7,187 bases of DNA. Origin: an uncultured Campylobacter sp. GTDB taxonomy: Bacteria; Campylobacterota; Campylobacteria; Campylobacterales; Campylobacteraceae. Each line of letters opens with the position of its first letter. The stretch's first letter is position 1. Both the position numbers and the translations under genes were made by a program. A model generated the notes under the pieces. The model searched no databases, was not told where the DNA came from, and worked only from the letters and a program-made list of their open reading frames with translations. This document shows positions 1 through 6,134 of this stretch, in pieces. The stretch spans positions 1-7,187 of the forward strand of contig NZ_CALHXD010000045.1 of NCBI RefSeq assembly GCF_938040115.1, given 5' to 3'.

Positions 1-995
1 CGGCAAGTGCCGGCAATCACGCCCAAGGCGTGGCTATCTCGGCGCGCGAGTTTAAAACGCCCGCTACTATCGTGATGCCCGAGTCCACGCCGCTTTTAAA
101 GGTGCTAGGCACCAAAGATCTAGGCGCCGAAGTCATCCTAAAGGGCGATAACTTTGACGAAGCCTATGCCTACGCCGTCGAGTATGCCAAGCAGCAGAGC
201 ATGAGCTTTATTCATCCGTTTGACGACGAGTACGTGATGGCTGGGCAGGGCACGGTGGGGCTTGAGATGCTTGACGATCTAGCCGAGCTTGAGACTATCA
301 TCGTGCCGGTTGGCGGCGGCGGGCTAATCAGCGGCATATCAAGCTGTGTAAAACAGGTAAACCCAGACATCCGCGTGGTCGCCGTGAGCGCAAAGGGCGC
401 GCCTGCTATGTTTAACAGCTTTGGCGCTAAAAAGAGCATAAACTCAAAAACAGTTCGCACGATCGCCGACGGTATCGCGGTTCGCGACGCGAGCGAGACG
501 ACACTGGCAAATATCCTAGAGTGCGTGGATGAGTTTGTGCAGGTCGATGACGAGGAGATCGCAAACGCGATTTTGTTCCTGCTCGAGACGCAAAAGATCG
601 TGGTCGAGGGCGCGGGCGCGGTCGGCGTCGCCAGTATCTTGCACAAAAAAGTCAAATTTAAAGCCGGCGAGCGTATCGGCATCGTGCTAAGCGGCGGAAA
701 CATCGACGTACAGATGCTAAACGTCATCATCGAAAAAGGTCTAATAAAGTCGCACCGCAAGATGGCGCTACAAATCACGCTGATAGATAAACCAGGCGCG
801 CTTATGAACCTAACCGATAGCCTAAAGATCGCAAATGCCAATATCGTAAAAATCGACTACGACCGCTTCTCCACGAACCTAGAGTACGGCGACGCAAACA
901 TCACGATCACGCTGGAAACCAAGGGCGAGGATCACCAAGAGCTCATCAAAAAAGTGCTCAGAGAGCATGATTTTAAATTTATTCAGGTGTTTTAG
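1..995 (+). CDS. ilvA: Threonine ammonia-lyase, 5'-truncated by the window edge
   Basis: PLP-dependent threonine ammonia-lyase (threonine dehydratase), which deaminates L-threonine to 2-oxobutanoate, the first step of isoleucine synthesis; cytoplasmic. The reading frame is open from base 3, and the first visible residues ASAGNHAQGVA are the conserved substrate/PLP loop of fold-type II enzymes. The GTG at 30 is therefore internal, not a start. VPVGGGGLISG (bases about 303-335) is the glycine loop that binds the PLP phosphate, and LSGGNID (about 687-707) is the later conserved strand. From about base 762 the protein becomes a single ACT-like domain (ALQITLIDKPGALMNL), the layout of the medium-length form of roughly 400 residues. 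About 330 residues are visible, so some 70 N-terminal residues, including the Schiff-base lysine, lie outside. The ACT domain suggests amino-acid feedback control (family knowledge). Whether it is biosynthetic or catabolic cannot be settled here. Confidence 0.95.
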   Translation, partial: ASAGNHAQGVAISAREFKTPATIVMPESTPLLKVLGTKDLGAEVILKGDNFDEAYAYAVEYAKQQSMSFIHPFDDEYVMAGQGTVGLEMLDDLAELETIIVPVGGGGLISGISSCVKQVNPDIRVVAVSAKGAPAMFNSFGAKKSINSKTVRTIADGIAVRDASETTLANILECVDEFVQVDDEEIANAILFLLETQKIVVEGAGAVGVASILHKKVKFKAGERIGIVLSGGNIDVQMLNVIIEKGLIKSHRKMALQITLIDKPGALMNLTDSLKIANANIVKIDYDRFSTNLEYGDANITITLETKGEDHQELIKKVLREHDFKFIQVF

Positions 996-1001
996 GCGGT
1001 T

Positions 1002-1064
1002 AAATTTGAGCTCAAATTTGCTTGCTAAATTTGGGTTTGGCGTTAAATTTGCTTCAAATTTGAG
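1002..1064. repeat. AAATTT-rich patch with an 18-bp perfect palindrome
   Basis: Five AAATTT words fall within about 60 bases just after the ilvA stop. The first two form a gapless perfect palindrome, AAATTTGAGCTCAAATTT, at 1002-1019; the others occur as CTAAATTTG, TTAAATTTGC and TCAAATTTGAG. AAATTT is the commonest non-coding word across this window, so the patch may be background composition. The arrangement as linked inverted repeats is seen directly; no function can be assigned. Confidence 0.6.
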
Positions 1065-1073
1065 TCAAAATTG

Positions 1074-1100
1074 AACCCGTATCTTAAAGGTGCGGGTTTT
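1074..1100 (+). terminator. Intrinsic terminator downstream of ilvA
   Basis: Bases 1074-1084 pair with 1088-1098 in an 11-bp stem (AACCCGTATCT with AGGTGCGGGTT, including two G-T pairs) closed by a TAA loop. The 3' arm runs into a TTTT tract at 1097-1100. It lies about 80 bases after the ilvA stop and before the next gene on the same strand, as expected for a rho-independent terminator. The short T run is the weak point. Confidence 0.65.
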
Positions 1101-1106
1101 GCCAAA
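1087..1106 (+). repeat. Dispersed intergenic repeat, copy 1
   Basis: AAGGTGCGGGTTTTGCC followed by AAA recurs in the gap before ribBA at 3811-3831 with one substitution and one extra C. This copy forms the 3' arm of the ilvA terminator, whereas the other copy lacks the matching 5' arm, so terminator structure alone does not explain the conservation. Confidence 0.5.
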
Positions 1107-1221
1107 CTACGTCAAAGTTCTAAACGCCTGCTAAATTTATACCGATACAAAACAGCCCAAAGCTCAAATTTAACGATTATTTTAACGAATTTCGCTAAAA
1201 TCGCCTTTTAAAGGAGCAAAG

Positions 1222-1908
1222 ATGATAGATGTTACAAGCCTTATTTTAGCGATTTTGCTGGCGATTTGCGTATTTACGATTTTTAGATTTAGTAAAGCCT
1301 TAAAAACCGCGCAAAAGCCTGCGATGACGCAGATTAGCACCGAGATATCACAGCTAAAATCCATCGGCGAGCTATCGGTTTTTCAGGTCTATAGTAAAGA
1401 GATCGTGACTAAGACCGACCATGCATTTGGCAGCTTTGGCAAGGAGTATCTGCGCTGGCTGGTGAGCGAGAAAAAGCTCTCGATGATATTTGAGTTTGAG
1501 ATAAATTTCATCTACGACCTAACGAGCCCGCGCCTAGAGATCGTAAACGTCGCGAGCGAGGAGTATCTCATCAAGATGCCGCCTTGCAAATACAAATTTT
1601 CGATCGCGAATATGAAATTTTACGACGAGAAAAACGGCAAATTTATCCCGTTTTTGCTGCCTGATTCGCTAAACGGATTTTTCGGTAGTAGCTTTAGCGA
1701 GGAGGATAAAAACAGACTCATCGAGGAGGCGCGCGCCGAGGTCGAAAAGATGTCCGTACGCCTGATAAATCAGCTCCAGTCTAAGATCCACAAGTCTGCG
1801 TGCGATACGCTAGAGGCGATCGCGAAGAGCTTTGGGGCTAGGGCGGTTAGGTTTGAGTTTAACGACGAGGGCGAGCAGGTTCAGCTAAATCTGCAAAACG
1901 TGGCGTGA
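1222..1908 (+). CDS. Membrane-anchored DUF4230-like protein
   Basis: 228-residue protein of unknown function. Residues 6-23 (SLILAILLAICVFTIFRF) form one N-terminal membrane helix with a short N-terminal tail; the rest is probably a soluble domain outside the cytoplasmic membrane. The domain begins near residue 46 with LKSIGELSVFQVYSKE, continues with beta-rich segments including a short IKMPPCKYKF stretch, and ends in a long charged helix (about 167-205) before a final strand. This order (IGEL and Y-rich start, central proline-containing strand, C-terminal helix) resembles DUF4230; that assignment is from memory of the family, not a search. Start: ATG 1222 has AAGGAG at 1211-1216, five bases upstream. 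A possible -10 box TAAAAT sits at 1196-1201. The MOSC gene follows after seven bases, so the two are probably co-transcribed. Confidence 0.75.
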   Translation: MIDVTSLILAILLAICVFTIFRFSKALKTAQKPAMTQISTEISQLKSIGELSVFQVYSKEIVTKTDHAFGSFGKEYLRWLVSEKKLSMIFEFEINFIYDLTSPRLEIVNVASEEYLIKMPPCKYKFSIANMKFYDEKNGKFIPFLLPDSLNGFFGSSFSEEDKNRLIEEARAEVEKMSVRLINQLQSKIHKSACDTLEAIAKSFGARAVRFEFNDEGEQVQLNLQNVA

Positions 1909-1915
1909 GGGCAAG

Positions 1916-2605
1916 ATGGCATTTCTAAAAGCGCTTTTGATAGGTAAAGCAAGGCAGTACGGCAACGCGGCGGCCACGGACGAGCTAGGCAAGGCTTGGC
2001 GCTCAGCGATATTTAAAAATGCGCAGACGGGCGAAATCTATGCAAGCGAGCTTGGATTTGAGGGTGATGAGGTAGCTGATACGAAACATCACGGCGGCGT
2101 AAATAAAGCCGTGTTTGCAAATTCGCTAGAAAACTATCCCGCGTGGGAAGCTTATCTTGGGCTTAAAAATTTGCCGCTAGGCGCGATGGGCGAAAATTTG
2201 ACCATTAGCGGGCTGGATGAAAAAAGCGTAAACGTGGGCGACGTGCATAAAATCGGCTCGCTGGTGCTACAAGTAACCCAACCGCGAAAACCGTGCTTTA
2301 AGCTCGCAAAGCGGTGGGGAAATGCAAATTTGGCTAAAGAAATTTTTGCCACGGGGCTAACCGGCTGGTACTATAAAGTACTAGAAAACGGGTCGTGCAA
2401 GGCCGGCTGCGAGGTGGAGATCCTGCAAAAAAACGAAAATGCTCTAAGCGTAATGCAAATAAATAAACTATTTTTTAATCCGAGCGAAAATTTGGATTTG
2501 TTGCCCAAATTTAGAGCGCTAGAAGCGCTACCTGCTAGCTGGCAGGATGATATAAATAGGCGCTTAAGCGGCTCATACAGCACGGCTTTTATGGAAAAGC
2601 TTTGA
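1916..2605 (+). CDS. MOSC domain protein, YiiM-like
   Basis: 229-residue cytoplasmic protein of the MOSC (molybdenum cofactor sulfurase C-terminal) superfamily, YiiM/YuaD branch. Visible marks are KHHGG at residues 57-61, PLGAMGENLT at 87-96, VGDVHKIGSLVLQVTQPRKPC at about 107-127 with the conserved cysteine C127 proposed to carry sulfur or bind cofactor, and GLTGWYYKVL at 147-156. Residues about 176-215 match the small helical '3-alpha' domain that follows MOSC in YiiM. Length agrees with E. coli YiiM (about 224). Family knowledge: YiiM-type proteins take part in molybdenum-cofactor-dependent reduction of N-hydroxylated bases such as 6-hydroxylaminopurine; applying that role here is inference. 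A GAGGG ribosome binding site at 1907-1911 overlaps the TGA of the upstream gene, suggesting translational coupling. Confidence 0.88.
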   Translation: MAFLKALLIGKARQYGNAAATDELGKAWRSAIFKNAQTGEIYASELGFEGDEVADTKHHGGVNKAVFANSLENYPAWEAYLGLKNLPLGAMGENLTISGLDEKSVNVGDVHKIGSLVLQVTQPRKPCFKLAKRWGNANLAKEIFATGLTGWYYKVLENGSCKAGCEVEILQKNENALSVMQINKLFFNPSENLDLLPKFRALEALPASWQDDINRRLSGSYSTAFMEKL

Positions 2606-2632
2606 AAAAACGGCGAAAATTTGCCAAAAAGC

Positions 2633-2661
2633 TTGACAAATAAGGTAAAAATATATATAAT
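2633..2661 (+). promoter_or_regulatory. Consensus sigma70 promoter of the tRNA pair
   Basis: TTGACA at 2633-2638 and TATAAT at 2656-2661 are separated by exactly 17 bases, a perfect match to the sigma70 consensus. The predicted transcript start is near 2668, a short distance before tRNA-Gln at 2681. A perfect -35 hexamer is notable because Campylobacter promoters usually show only a -10 box with periodic A/T upstream; strong stable-RNA expression is a reasonable explanation. Confidence 0.88.
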
Positions 2662-2680
2662 CACCTTTCTTTTTACAGGC

Positions 2681-2755
2681 TGGGGTATCGCCAAGCGGTA
2701 AGGCAATTGGTTTTGGTCCAATCATCCAGAGGTTCGAATCCTCTTACCCCATCCA
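2681..2755 (+). tRNA. trnQ: tRNA-Gln (TTG anticodon)
   Basis: Full cloverleaf: acceptor TGGGGTA (2681-2687) pairs with TACCCCA (2745-2751); D stem GCC/GGC; anticodon stem ATTGG/CCAAT around loop TTTTGGT with anticodon TTG at 2713-2715; T arm AGAGG-TTCGAAT-CCTCT. The 3' CCA is encoded (2753-2755). The U1-A72 pair fits bacterial tRNA-Gln. Confidence 0.96.
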
Positions 2756-2767
2756 CTCAAATTTCAT

Positions 2768-2842
<75 letters not shown>

Positions 2843-2904
2843 AATCTAAAATTTATCCTTCACTTACTCCAAAAAATCAAATTTTGCACTAAAGAAAATT
2901 GTTT

Positions 2905-3348
2905 ATGAACTTTGACGTATCTCAAATTTTAATCGTTTTACTGCTGATCGTAATTGCTTTGCTAGCTTTAAAGCTATTTAAAAAGCAAAAAATCAAGCAA
3001 ACTAGATACAAAAGCGATAGCGGCAATACGGTAAAAAGCCGCGCCGAGCTCATTGTGGCAAATTGGCTATTTTACCGCGGTATAGATTTTATCTACGAGA
3101 AAAAGGTGCCGACCAAAGAGCGTGTCATTAGTGATTTTTATTTGACGCAAAGCGAAATTTATATCGAATTTTGGGGACTTGAAACACCGCAGTATCTAAA
3201 AAGAAAAAGTAAAAAGATCAAAATTTACAAGAAAAACCGCCTAAAACTTATCCAAATGAACGACGACAGCCTGCGCGATCTAAACGCGTTTTTCGCCAAA
3301 GAATTTGCAAAACTTGGCGCAAGATACCAAATCAAGCCAAAGCCGTAA
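2905..3348 (+). CDS. Small membrane-anchored PD-(D/E)XK nuclease-like protein
   Basis: 147 residues from ATG 2905. Residues about 8-24 are one hydrophobic helix (ILIVLLLIVIALLALKL), followed by a very basic linker. From residue 43 the pattern resembles the nuclease-like modules of the PD-(D/E)XK superfamily: SRAELIVANWLFYRGI with E48, YEKKVP, SDFYL with D77, IYIEFWGLE with E88, then YLKRKSKKIKIYKKNRLKLI with candidate migrated catalytic lysines and a final strand. The usual E-x-K is E-F-W here, so the lysine must come from the following helix, as in some members; activity is unproven. Start choice: an in-frame TTG at 2899 lies only two bases after the purine-rich AAAGAA (2891-2896), whereas ATG 2905 has eight-base spacing. 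It follows the tRNA pair with no clear promoter of its own. Function unknown; a membrane-tethered nucleic-acid enzyme is inference. Confidence 0.72.
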   Translation: MNFDVSQILIVLLLIVIALLALKLFKKQKIKQTRYKSDSGNTVKSRAELIVANWLFYRGIDFIYEKKVPTKERVISDFYLTQSEIYIEFWGLETPQYLKRKSKKIKIYKKNRLKLIQMNDDSLRDLNAFFAKEFAKLGARYQIKPKP

Positions 3349-3651
3349 AATCGTCAAATTTTGTAAACGCTATCTTTTTTGTCATAAATTTGGATACAGA
3401 TACGGCTGTTAAATTTGGCCGATACAAAATTTTTGAATCAGAAAAATCAACTATTTAAAAGCATTTGCAGTCGTTTGAGAAATAGATATTAGTAAGGTGT
3501 AAGAGCTGAAGTTGCCGATCGGAGTACGCGTGCGATAAAAACCGTTTGAACAAGAGCGCGGATGTGGTCGTTAAAAAGATTTATCACTCGCGTAACGCTA
3601 AGCGAGCATTTATGCTTTTAAGGTCGGCAAATTTGCTCCAAAACAGTTCCA

Positions 3652-3688
3652 ATCAGCGGCGAGTTTGATCAAATTTAGTCGCCGCGAT
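3652..3688. other. GC-rich inverted repeat (hairpin)
   Basis: GCGGCGA (3656-3662) is complementary to TCGCCGC (3679-3685). Three more pairs, ATC (3652-3654) with GAT (3686-3688), extend the stem past one bulged A, giving about 10 bp. The loop contains TTTGATCAAA, itself self-complementary. No T run follows on the + strand, and the - strand side has only a short TTTT some distance away, so it is not a clear intrinsic terminator. Confidence 0.5.
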
Positions 3689-3810
3689 GAAAAACAACCC
3701 AAATCGTATCGCGCTCCATTTTAAGGTTTGACAAATTTAATCAAAATAACAATTCTTGTAAATTTGCCTCACGCATATTATTATCGCCAAATTTAACCTT
3801 TAACATTTTC

Positions 3811-3831
3811 AAGGTGCGGGTTATGCCCAAA
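3811..3831 (+). repeat. Dispersed intergenic repeat, copy 2
   Basis: AAGGTGCGGGTTATGCCC plus AAA matches 1087-1106 with one T-to-A change and one added C. The left context (AACCTT, 3795-3800) can pair only weakly with it (about 5 bp, ACCTT with AAGGT), unlike the 11-bp hairpin around copy 1. Confidence 0.5.
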
Positions 3832-3997
3832 ATCGGTCAAATTTAATAAATCCGTAAAAATTAAACAAAAACTTACAAGCCTGGTCGCTTCGTTTAAATT
3901 TAACTAAAGCCCGTTCGCGCCGCGTTTGGCTACATCTAAAAGTCCGTAAAATCTCAAGCCAAGCCCGCGCAAAAGCCTAAATTCAAAGCTAAAAATG

Positions 3998-4003
3998 TAT
4001 AAT
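3998..4003 (+). promoter_or_regulatory. Probable -10 box for ribBA
   Basis: TATAAT preceded directly by TG, 30 bases before the ribBA start codon, with A/T-rich sequence upstream and no clear -35; this is the usual Campylobacter sigma70 layout. Transcription would start near 4010, leaving a leader of about 23 bases, too short for an FMN riboswitch. Confidence 0.6.
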
Positions 4004-4032
4004 TACCCCAAATTTTTAAACAAGGAATAACA

Positions 4033-5043
4033 ATGGATAGAGTAGAGCAGGCCATAAACGATATAAAAAATGGCAAAATGGTCGTCATGGTCGACGATGA
4101 GGATCGCGAAAACGAGGGCGATCTGGTATTTGCGGCGACTTTTAGCGATACGCAAAAGGTAAATTTCGCCATTACTCACGCAAAAGGCGTGCTGTGCCTC
4201 GCGCTAAACGAGGAGATCGCGCGTCGCCTCGATCTAAATTTGATGGTGGATAAAAACACATCCTGCCACGAGACGGCGTTTACAGTCACCATAGACGCCA
4301 AAAATACGACCACGGGCGTAAGCGCATACGAGCGCGACGTCACGATCCGCCTAGCGGCCGATCCGATGTCAAAGCCGCAGGACTTCGTGCGCCCTGGGCA
4401 TATCTTCCCGCTCATCGCTAAAAAAGGCGGCGTGCTAAGCCGCACGGGACACACCGAAGGCTCGGTCGATCTATGCAAGCTTGCCGGCCTAACGCAAGCA
4501 GCCGTCATCTGCGAGATCGTAAAAGAGGACGGAAATATGGCTCGCAGGCCAGATCTGGAGGCGTTTTGCGAGAAATTTGGGCTAAATATGGTCTCGGTCT
4601 CTGAGCTCGTGCAGTACCGTCTAAAACACGAAAGTCTAATCGAGATAAAAGAAAAAAGCGCGGCTAAGATAGCAGGCTTTGACGCCCTAAAATGCGAGAT
4701 CCTAGATCACAAAGGCGAGCGACACTATGCCTTTGTTTTCGGCGAGATAAAAGACAAAACCGCGGTCAAATTTCATCAAATTTCAAGCGACGTGGAGCTG
4801 CTTGGCTCCGATAAATTCGCCGAGCTGCTCGAGTCGCTTGAGTATCTATCCAAAAACGGCGGCGTCGCAGTGTTTTTGCAGGGCGAGGAGAAGTGCGGCG
4901 GACAGGTCAAGGACTACGGCATCGGGGCGCAAATTTTACACAAACTAGGCGTCAGCCGTATCGAGCTTTTAAGCGCGAATAAAAACAAAGATTTCGTCGC
5001 GTTAAAAGGCTTTGGGCTTGACATCGCGGGCTATAAAGAATAA
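4033..5043 (+). CDS. ribBA: DHBP synthase with degenerate GTP cyclohydrolase II-like domain
   Basis: 336-residue cytoplasmic riboflavin enzyme. Residues 1 to about 200 are 3,4-dihydroxy-2-butanone 4-phosphate synthase (RibB), converting ribulose 5-phosphate to the four-carbon riboflavin precursor. DDEDRENEGD (21-30) is the acidic metal/substrate loop; CHETAFTVTID, RPGHIFPL and RTGHTEGSVDL follow as expected. The second half aligns with RibA only at its end (DYGIGAQILHKLGVSRIEL, GFGLDIAG). HSECLTGD with the C-x(10)-C-x-C zinc site is absent, the RGQEGRGIGL loop is reduced to LQGEEKCGG, and the protein is some 60 residues shorter than full RibBA. Only DHBP synthase activity is expected; the related H. 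pylori RibBA is also annotated as bifunctional with a degenerate second half (recalled). A separate ribA should exist elsewhere. Start ATG 4033 has AAGGAA at 4022-4027. The sensor kinase gene starts inside its 3' end. Confidence 0.93.
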   Translation: MDRVEQAINDIKNGKMVVMVDDEDRENEGDLVFAATFSDTQKVNFAITHAKGVLCLALNEEIARRLDLNLMVDKNTSCHETAFTVTIDAKNTTTGVSAYERDVTIRLAADPMSKPQDFVRPGHIFPLIAKKGGVLSRTGHTEGSVDLCKLAGLTQAAVICEIVKEDGNMARRPDLEAFCEKFGLNMVSVSELVQYRLKHESLIEIKEKSAAKIAGFDALKCEILDHKGERHYAFVFGEIKDKTAVKFHQISSDVELLGSDKFAELLESLEYLSKNGGVAVFLQGEEKCGGQVKDYGIGAQILHKLGVSRIELLSANKNKDFVALKGFGLDIAGYKE

Positions 5044-5317
5044 CGCAAGCGGGCCTAGCGAGGTTGCGCGAGCCTTTGCCAAGACGCTAAATTTGGGGCT
5101 TTTGTACGCGGATAAAAAAGGCGTAATTAAATTTATAAATAAAAAATTCGAGCGGATTTTCACTCTAGCGCCCAAGGTTTTTTACGGAGCGAAATTTGAC
5201 GAGGTGATCGCTGCGGCACAGGGGCTTGGCGAGCTAAAGAGCTTTAAAAATCTTAAAAACAGCCCGATAAACTCGAGCGATTTTATAGTAAAAAGGGTGA
5301 AAAAAGCTTCAGACTAA
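5018..5317 (+). CDS. PAS-domain N-terminal fragment of the split sensor kinase
   Basis: About 99 residues. Residues 15-44 (SEVARAFAKTLNLGLLYADKKGVIKFINKKFERIF) match the start of a PAS fold: helix, strand LLYAD, turn, strand VIKFIN with the conserved asparagine N41, then a helix. The frame stops at 5315 in the middle of the last PAS strands. No ATG is available. TTG 5018 is preferred because AAAAGG (5004-5009) is eight bases upstream; TTG 5012 would be only two bases away. Either start lies within the ribBA coding sequence, suggesting coupled translation. No membrane segment is present, so the complete kinase would be cytoplasmic and sense through PAS; the ligand is unknown. Confidence 0.6.
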   Translation: MTSRAIKNNASGPSEVARAFAKTLNLGLLYADKKGVIKFINKKFERIFTLAPKVFYGAKFDEVIAAAQGLGELKSFKNLKNSPINSSDFIVKRVKKASD

Positions 5318-5328
5318 ACGTCTCGAAC

Positions 5329-6111
5329 GTGCTTGAGGGCGGGGTAAAATTTGACGGATTTATCCTTGCGGTCACTGACGTCACGCACGAAAAGGAGCTC
5401 GAAAAAAAGGAGCTTGAGCATAGGCGCTCGGTGCTAGCTCACGCCAAAACCGCGCTGGTAGGCGAGATGATAAACTCCATTTCGCATCAGCAGCGCCAGC
5501 CTCTAAGCGCGCTGGGACTGTATCTGGATAACATCGAGGAGTGCGCGCGCGAGGGCGAATTTGAGCGCATACCGGCTCAAATCGCAGCCTGCAAAAAGAG
5601 CTTAAGGCTCATGGACGAAACGATAAAGGCGTTTAGAAATTTTTACGCCAGCGGCGAGGGTGCGGCAAAATTTGATCTCGTTAATATCATAAACGAGCTT
5701 ATTTTGATAGTGCGGCCAGAGCTAAACTCTCACGGCATCGAGCTAAAATTTACTCACGATGGTGGCAAATACGAGCTAAAAAGCGTCGCTAGCTACGTGA
5801 GGCAGATCCTGCTTTCTTTGCTCTCAAATGCCAAGGACGCGCTGGTTGAAAGCGGACGTGATACGCCGCAAATTTTAATCGAGCTAAAGAGGGCGGGCGA
5901 GCTATTTTGCGTGAGCGTGAGCGATAACGGCGGCGGAGTTAAGGCGGATAGCGATAAAATTTTCGAGCCGTTTTTTACGACAAAAAATATGGGCACGGGC
6001 ACGGGGCTAAACGTAGCTAGGGAGCTCGCCGTAAAAAAGCTAGGCGGCTCGCTGGAGCTTGAAAGTGCCGTAAATCCGACTAAATTTACGCTATTTTTAG
6101 GCGAAATTTAG
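5329..6111 (+). CDS. Sensor histidine kinase catalytic core (downstream fragment)
   Basis: From GTG 5329 this reads 260 residues. It begins with the last PAS strand (FDGFILAVTDVT, 8-19) and a charged linker helix (20-36), then the dimerisation/phosphoacceptor helix SISHQQRQPLSALGLYLDNI with H53 as the phosphorylated histidine, a variant common in epsilonproteobacteria. The ATPase domain shows the N box LSLLSNAKDAL (N167), G1 box SDNGGGV (D199), F box IFEPFFTTK and G2 box GTGTGL. It would autophosphorylate H53 and transfer phosphate to an aspartate, most likely D62 of the regulator at 6177-6905. GTG 5329 has no ribosome binding site and cuts into the PAS domain, so this is the second part of a longer gene rather than a natural start; without correction, expression would depend on re-initiation. 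Confidence 0.8.
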   Translation: MLEGGVKFDGFILAVTDVTHEKELEKKELEHRRSVLAHAKTALVGEMINSISHQQRQPLSALGLYLDNIEECAREGEFERIPAQIAACKKSLRLMDETIKAFRNFYASGEGAAKFDLVNIINELILIVRPELNSHGIELKFTHDGGKYELKSVASYVRQILLSLLSNAKDALVESGRDTPQILIELKRAGELFCVSVSDNGGGVKADSDKIFEPFFTTKNMGTGTGLNVARELAVKKLGGSLELESAVNPTKFTLFLGEI

Positions 6112-6134
6112 ACGAGGCGATAAATTTAAAAATT

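Larger units (their letters stand above)
3349..4032. other. 684-base gene-free region
   Basis: No coding region can be supported on either strand. The first part has AAATTT words and GATAC repeats (GATACAGATAC near 3393). The middle, about 3500-3690, looks less repetitive and holds hairpins: CTCGC/GCGAG (3587-3606), AGCAT/ATGCT (3605-3616), GCAAATTTGC (3627-3636) and a GC-rich stem at 3652-3688. A stop-to-stop frame from 3510 to 3668 has no start with a ribosome binding site and no recognised product. The last part has a TTGACA at 3728-3733 without a good -10, the dispersed repeat at 3811, and the ribBA promoter. It could contain a decayed gene or an unannotated small RNA; nothing matches tmRNA, SRP RNA or RNase P by eye. 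Confidence 0.6.
5018..6111 (+). pseudogene. PAS sensor histidine kinase gene split by a frameshift
   Basis: The PAS part (second codon position class, ending at TAA 5315-5317) and the kinase part (first class, open from 5254) overlap in the region 5254-5317 and differ by one base. Reading across with one extra base gives a continuous protein of about 364 residues, SSDFIVKKGEKSFRLNVSNVL at the join, a normal end for a PAS domain before the kinase helix. Candidate sites are A5 (5290-5294), GGG (5295-5297) and A6 (5300-5305). Causes could be a sequencing or assembly error, a real inactivating mutation, a switchable tract, or ribosomal frameshifting; no canonical A-AAA-AAG heptamer lies in the correct phase. 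All kinase motifs are intact, which argues against long-standing decay. The locus overlaps ribBA and precedes a response regulator, so it is the probable partner kinase. Confidence 0.75.

Noticed and set aside
212..841. Long open frame of 209 codons on the - strand opposite ilvA
   Set aside because: It lies wholly antisense to a clearly recognised enzyme, is rich in serine, threonine, alanine and isoleucine as expected from antisense of these codons, and has no family-like motif.
2606..2632. Terminator after the MOSC gene
   Set aside because: GGCGAAAATTTGCC can form only a very short stem and is followed by A residues rather than T residues.
3510..3668. Stop-to-stop frame in the large intergenic region
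   Set aside because: No start codon with a ribosome binding site and no recognised product; kept only as a possible remnant.
3728..3756. TTGACA as a promoter in the gap before ribBA
   Set aside because: At 17 bases spacing the -10 position reads AATTCT, a poor match, and no gene follows closely.
4004..4032. FMN riboswitch upstream of ribBA
   Set aside because: The likely leader is about 23 bases and none of the conserved RFN-element segments are visible further upstream.
3954..4172. - strand frame of 72 codons across the ribBA start
   Set aside because: Most of it is antisense to the DHBP synthase N-terminus and the remainder covers the ribBA promoter; no ribosome binding site or recognisable domain.
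5290..5306. Canonical -1 ribosomal slippery heptamer at the kinase frameshift
   Set aside because: The A6-G run could spell A-AAA-AAG, but it is in the wrong phase relative to the upstream frame; only a weak P-site slip on A-AAA before AGG remains possible.
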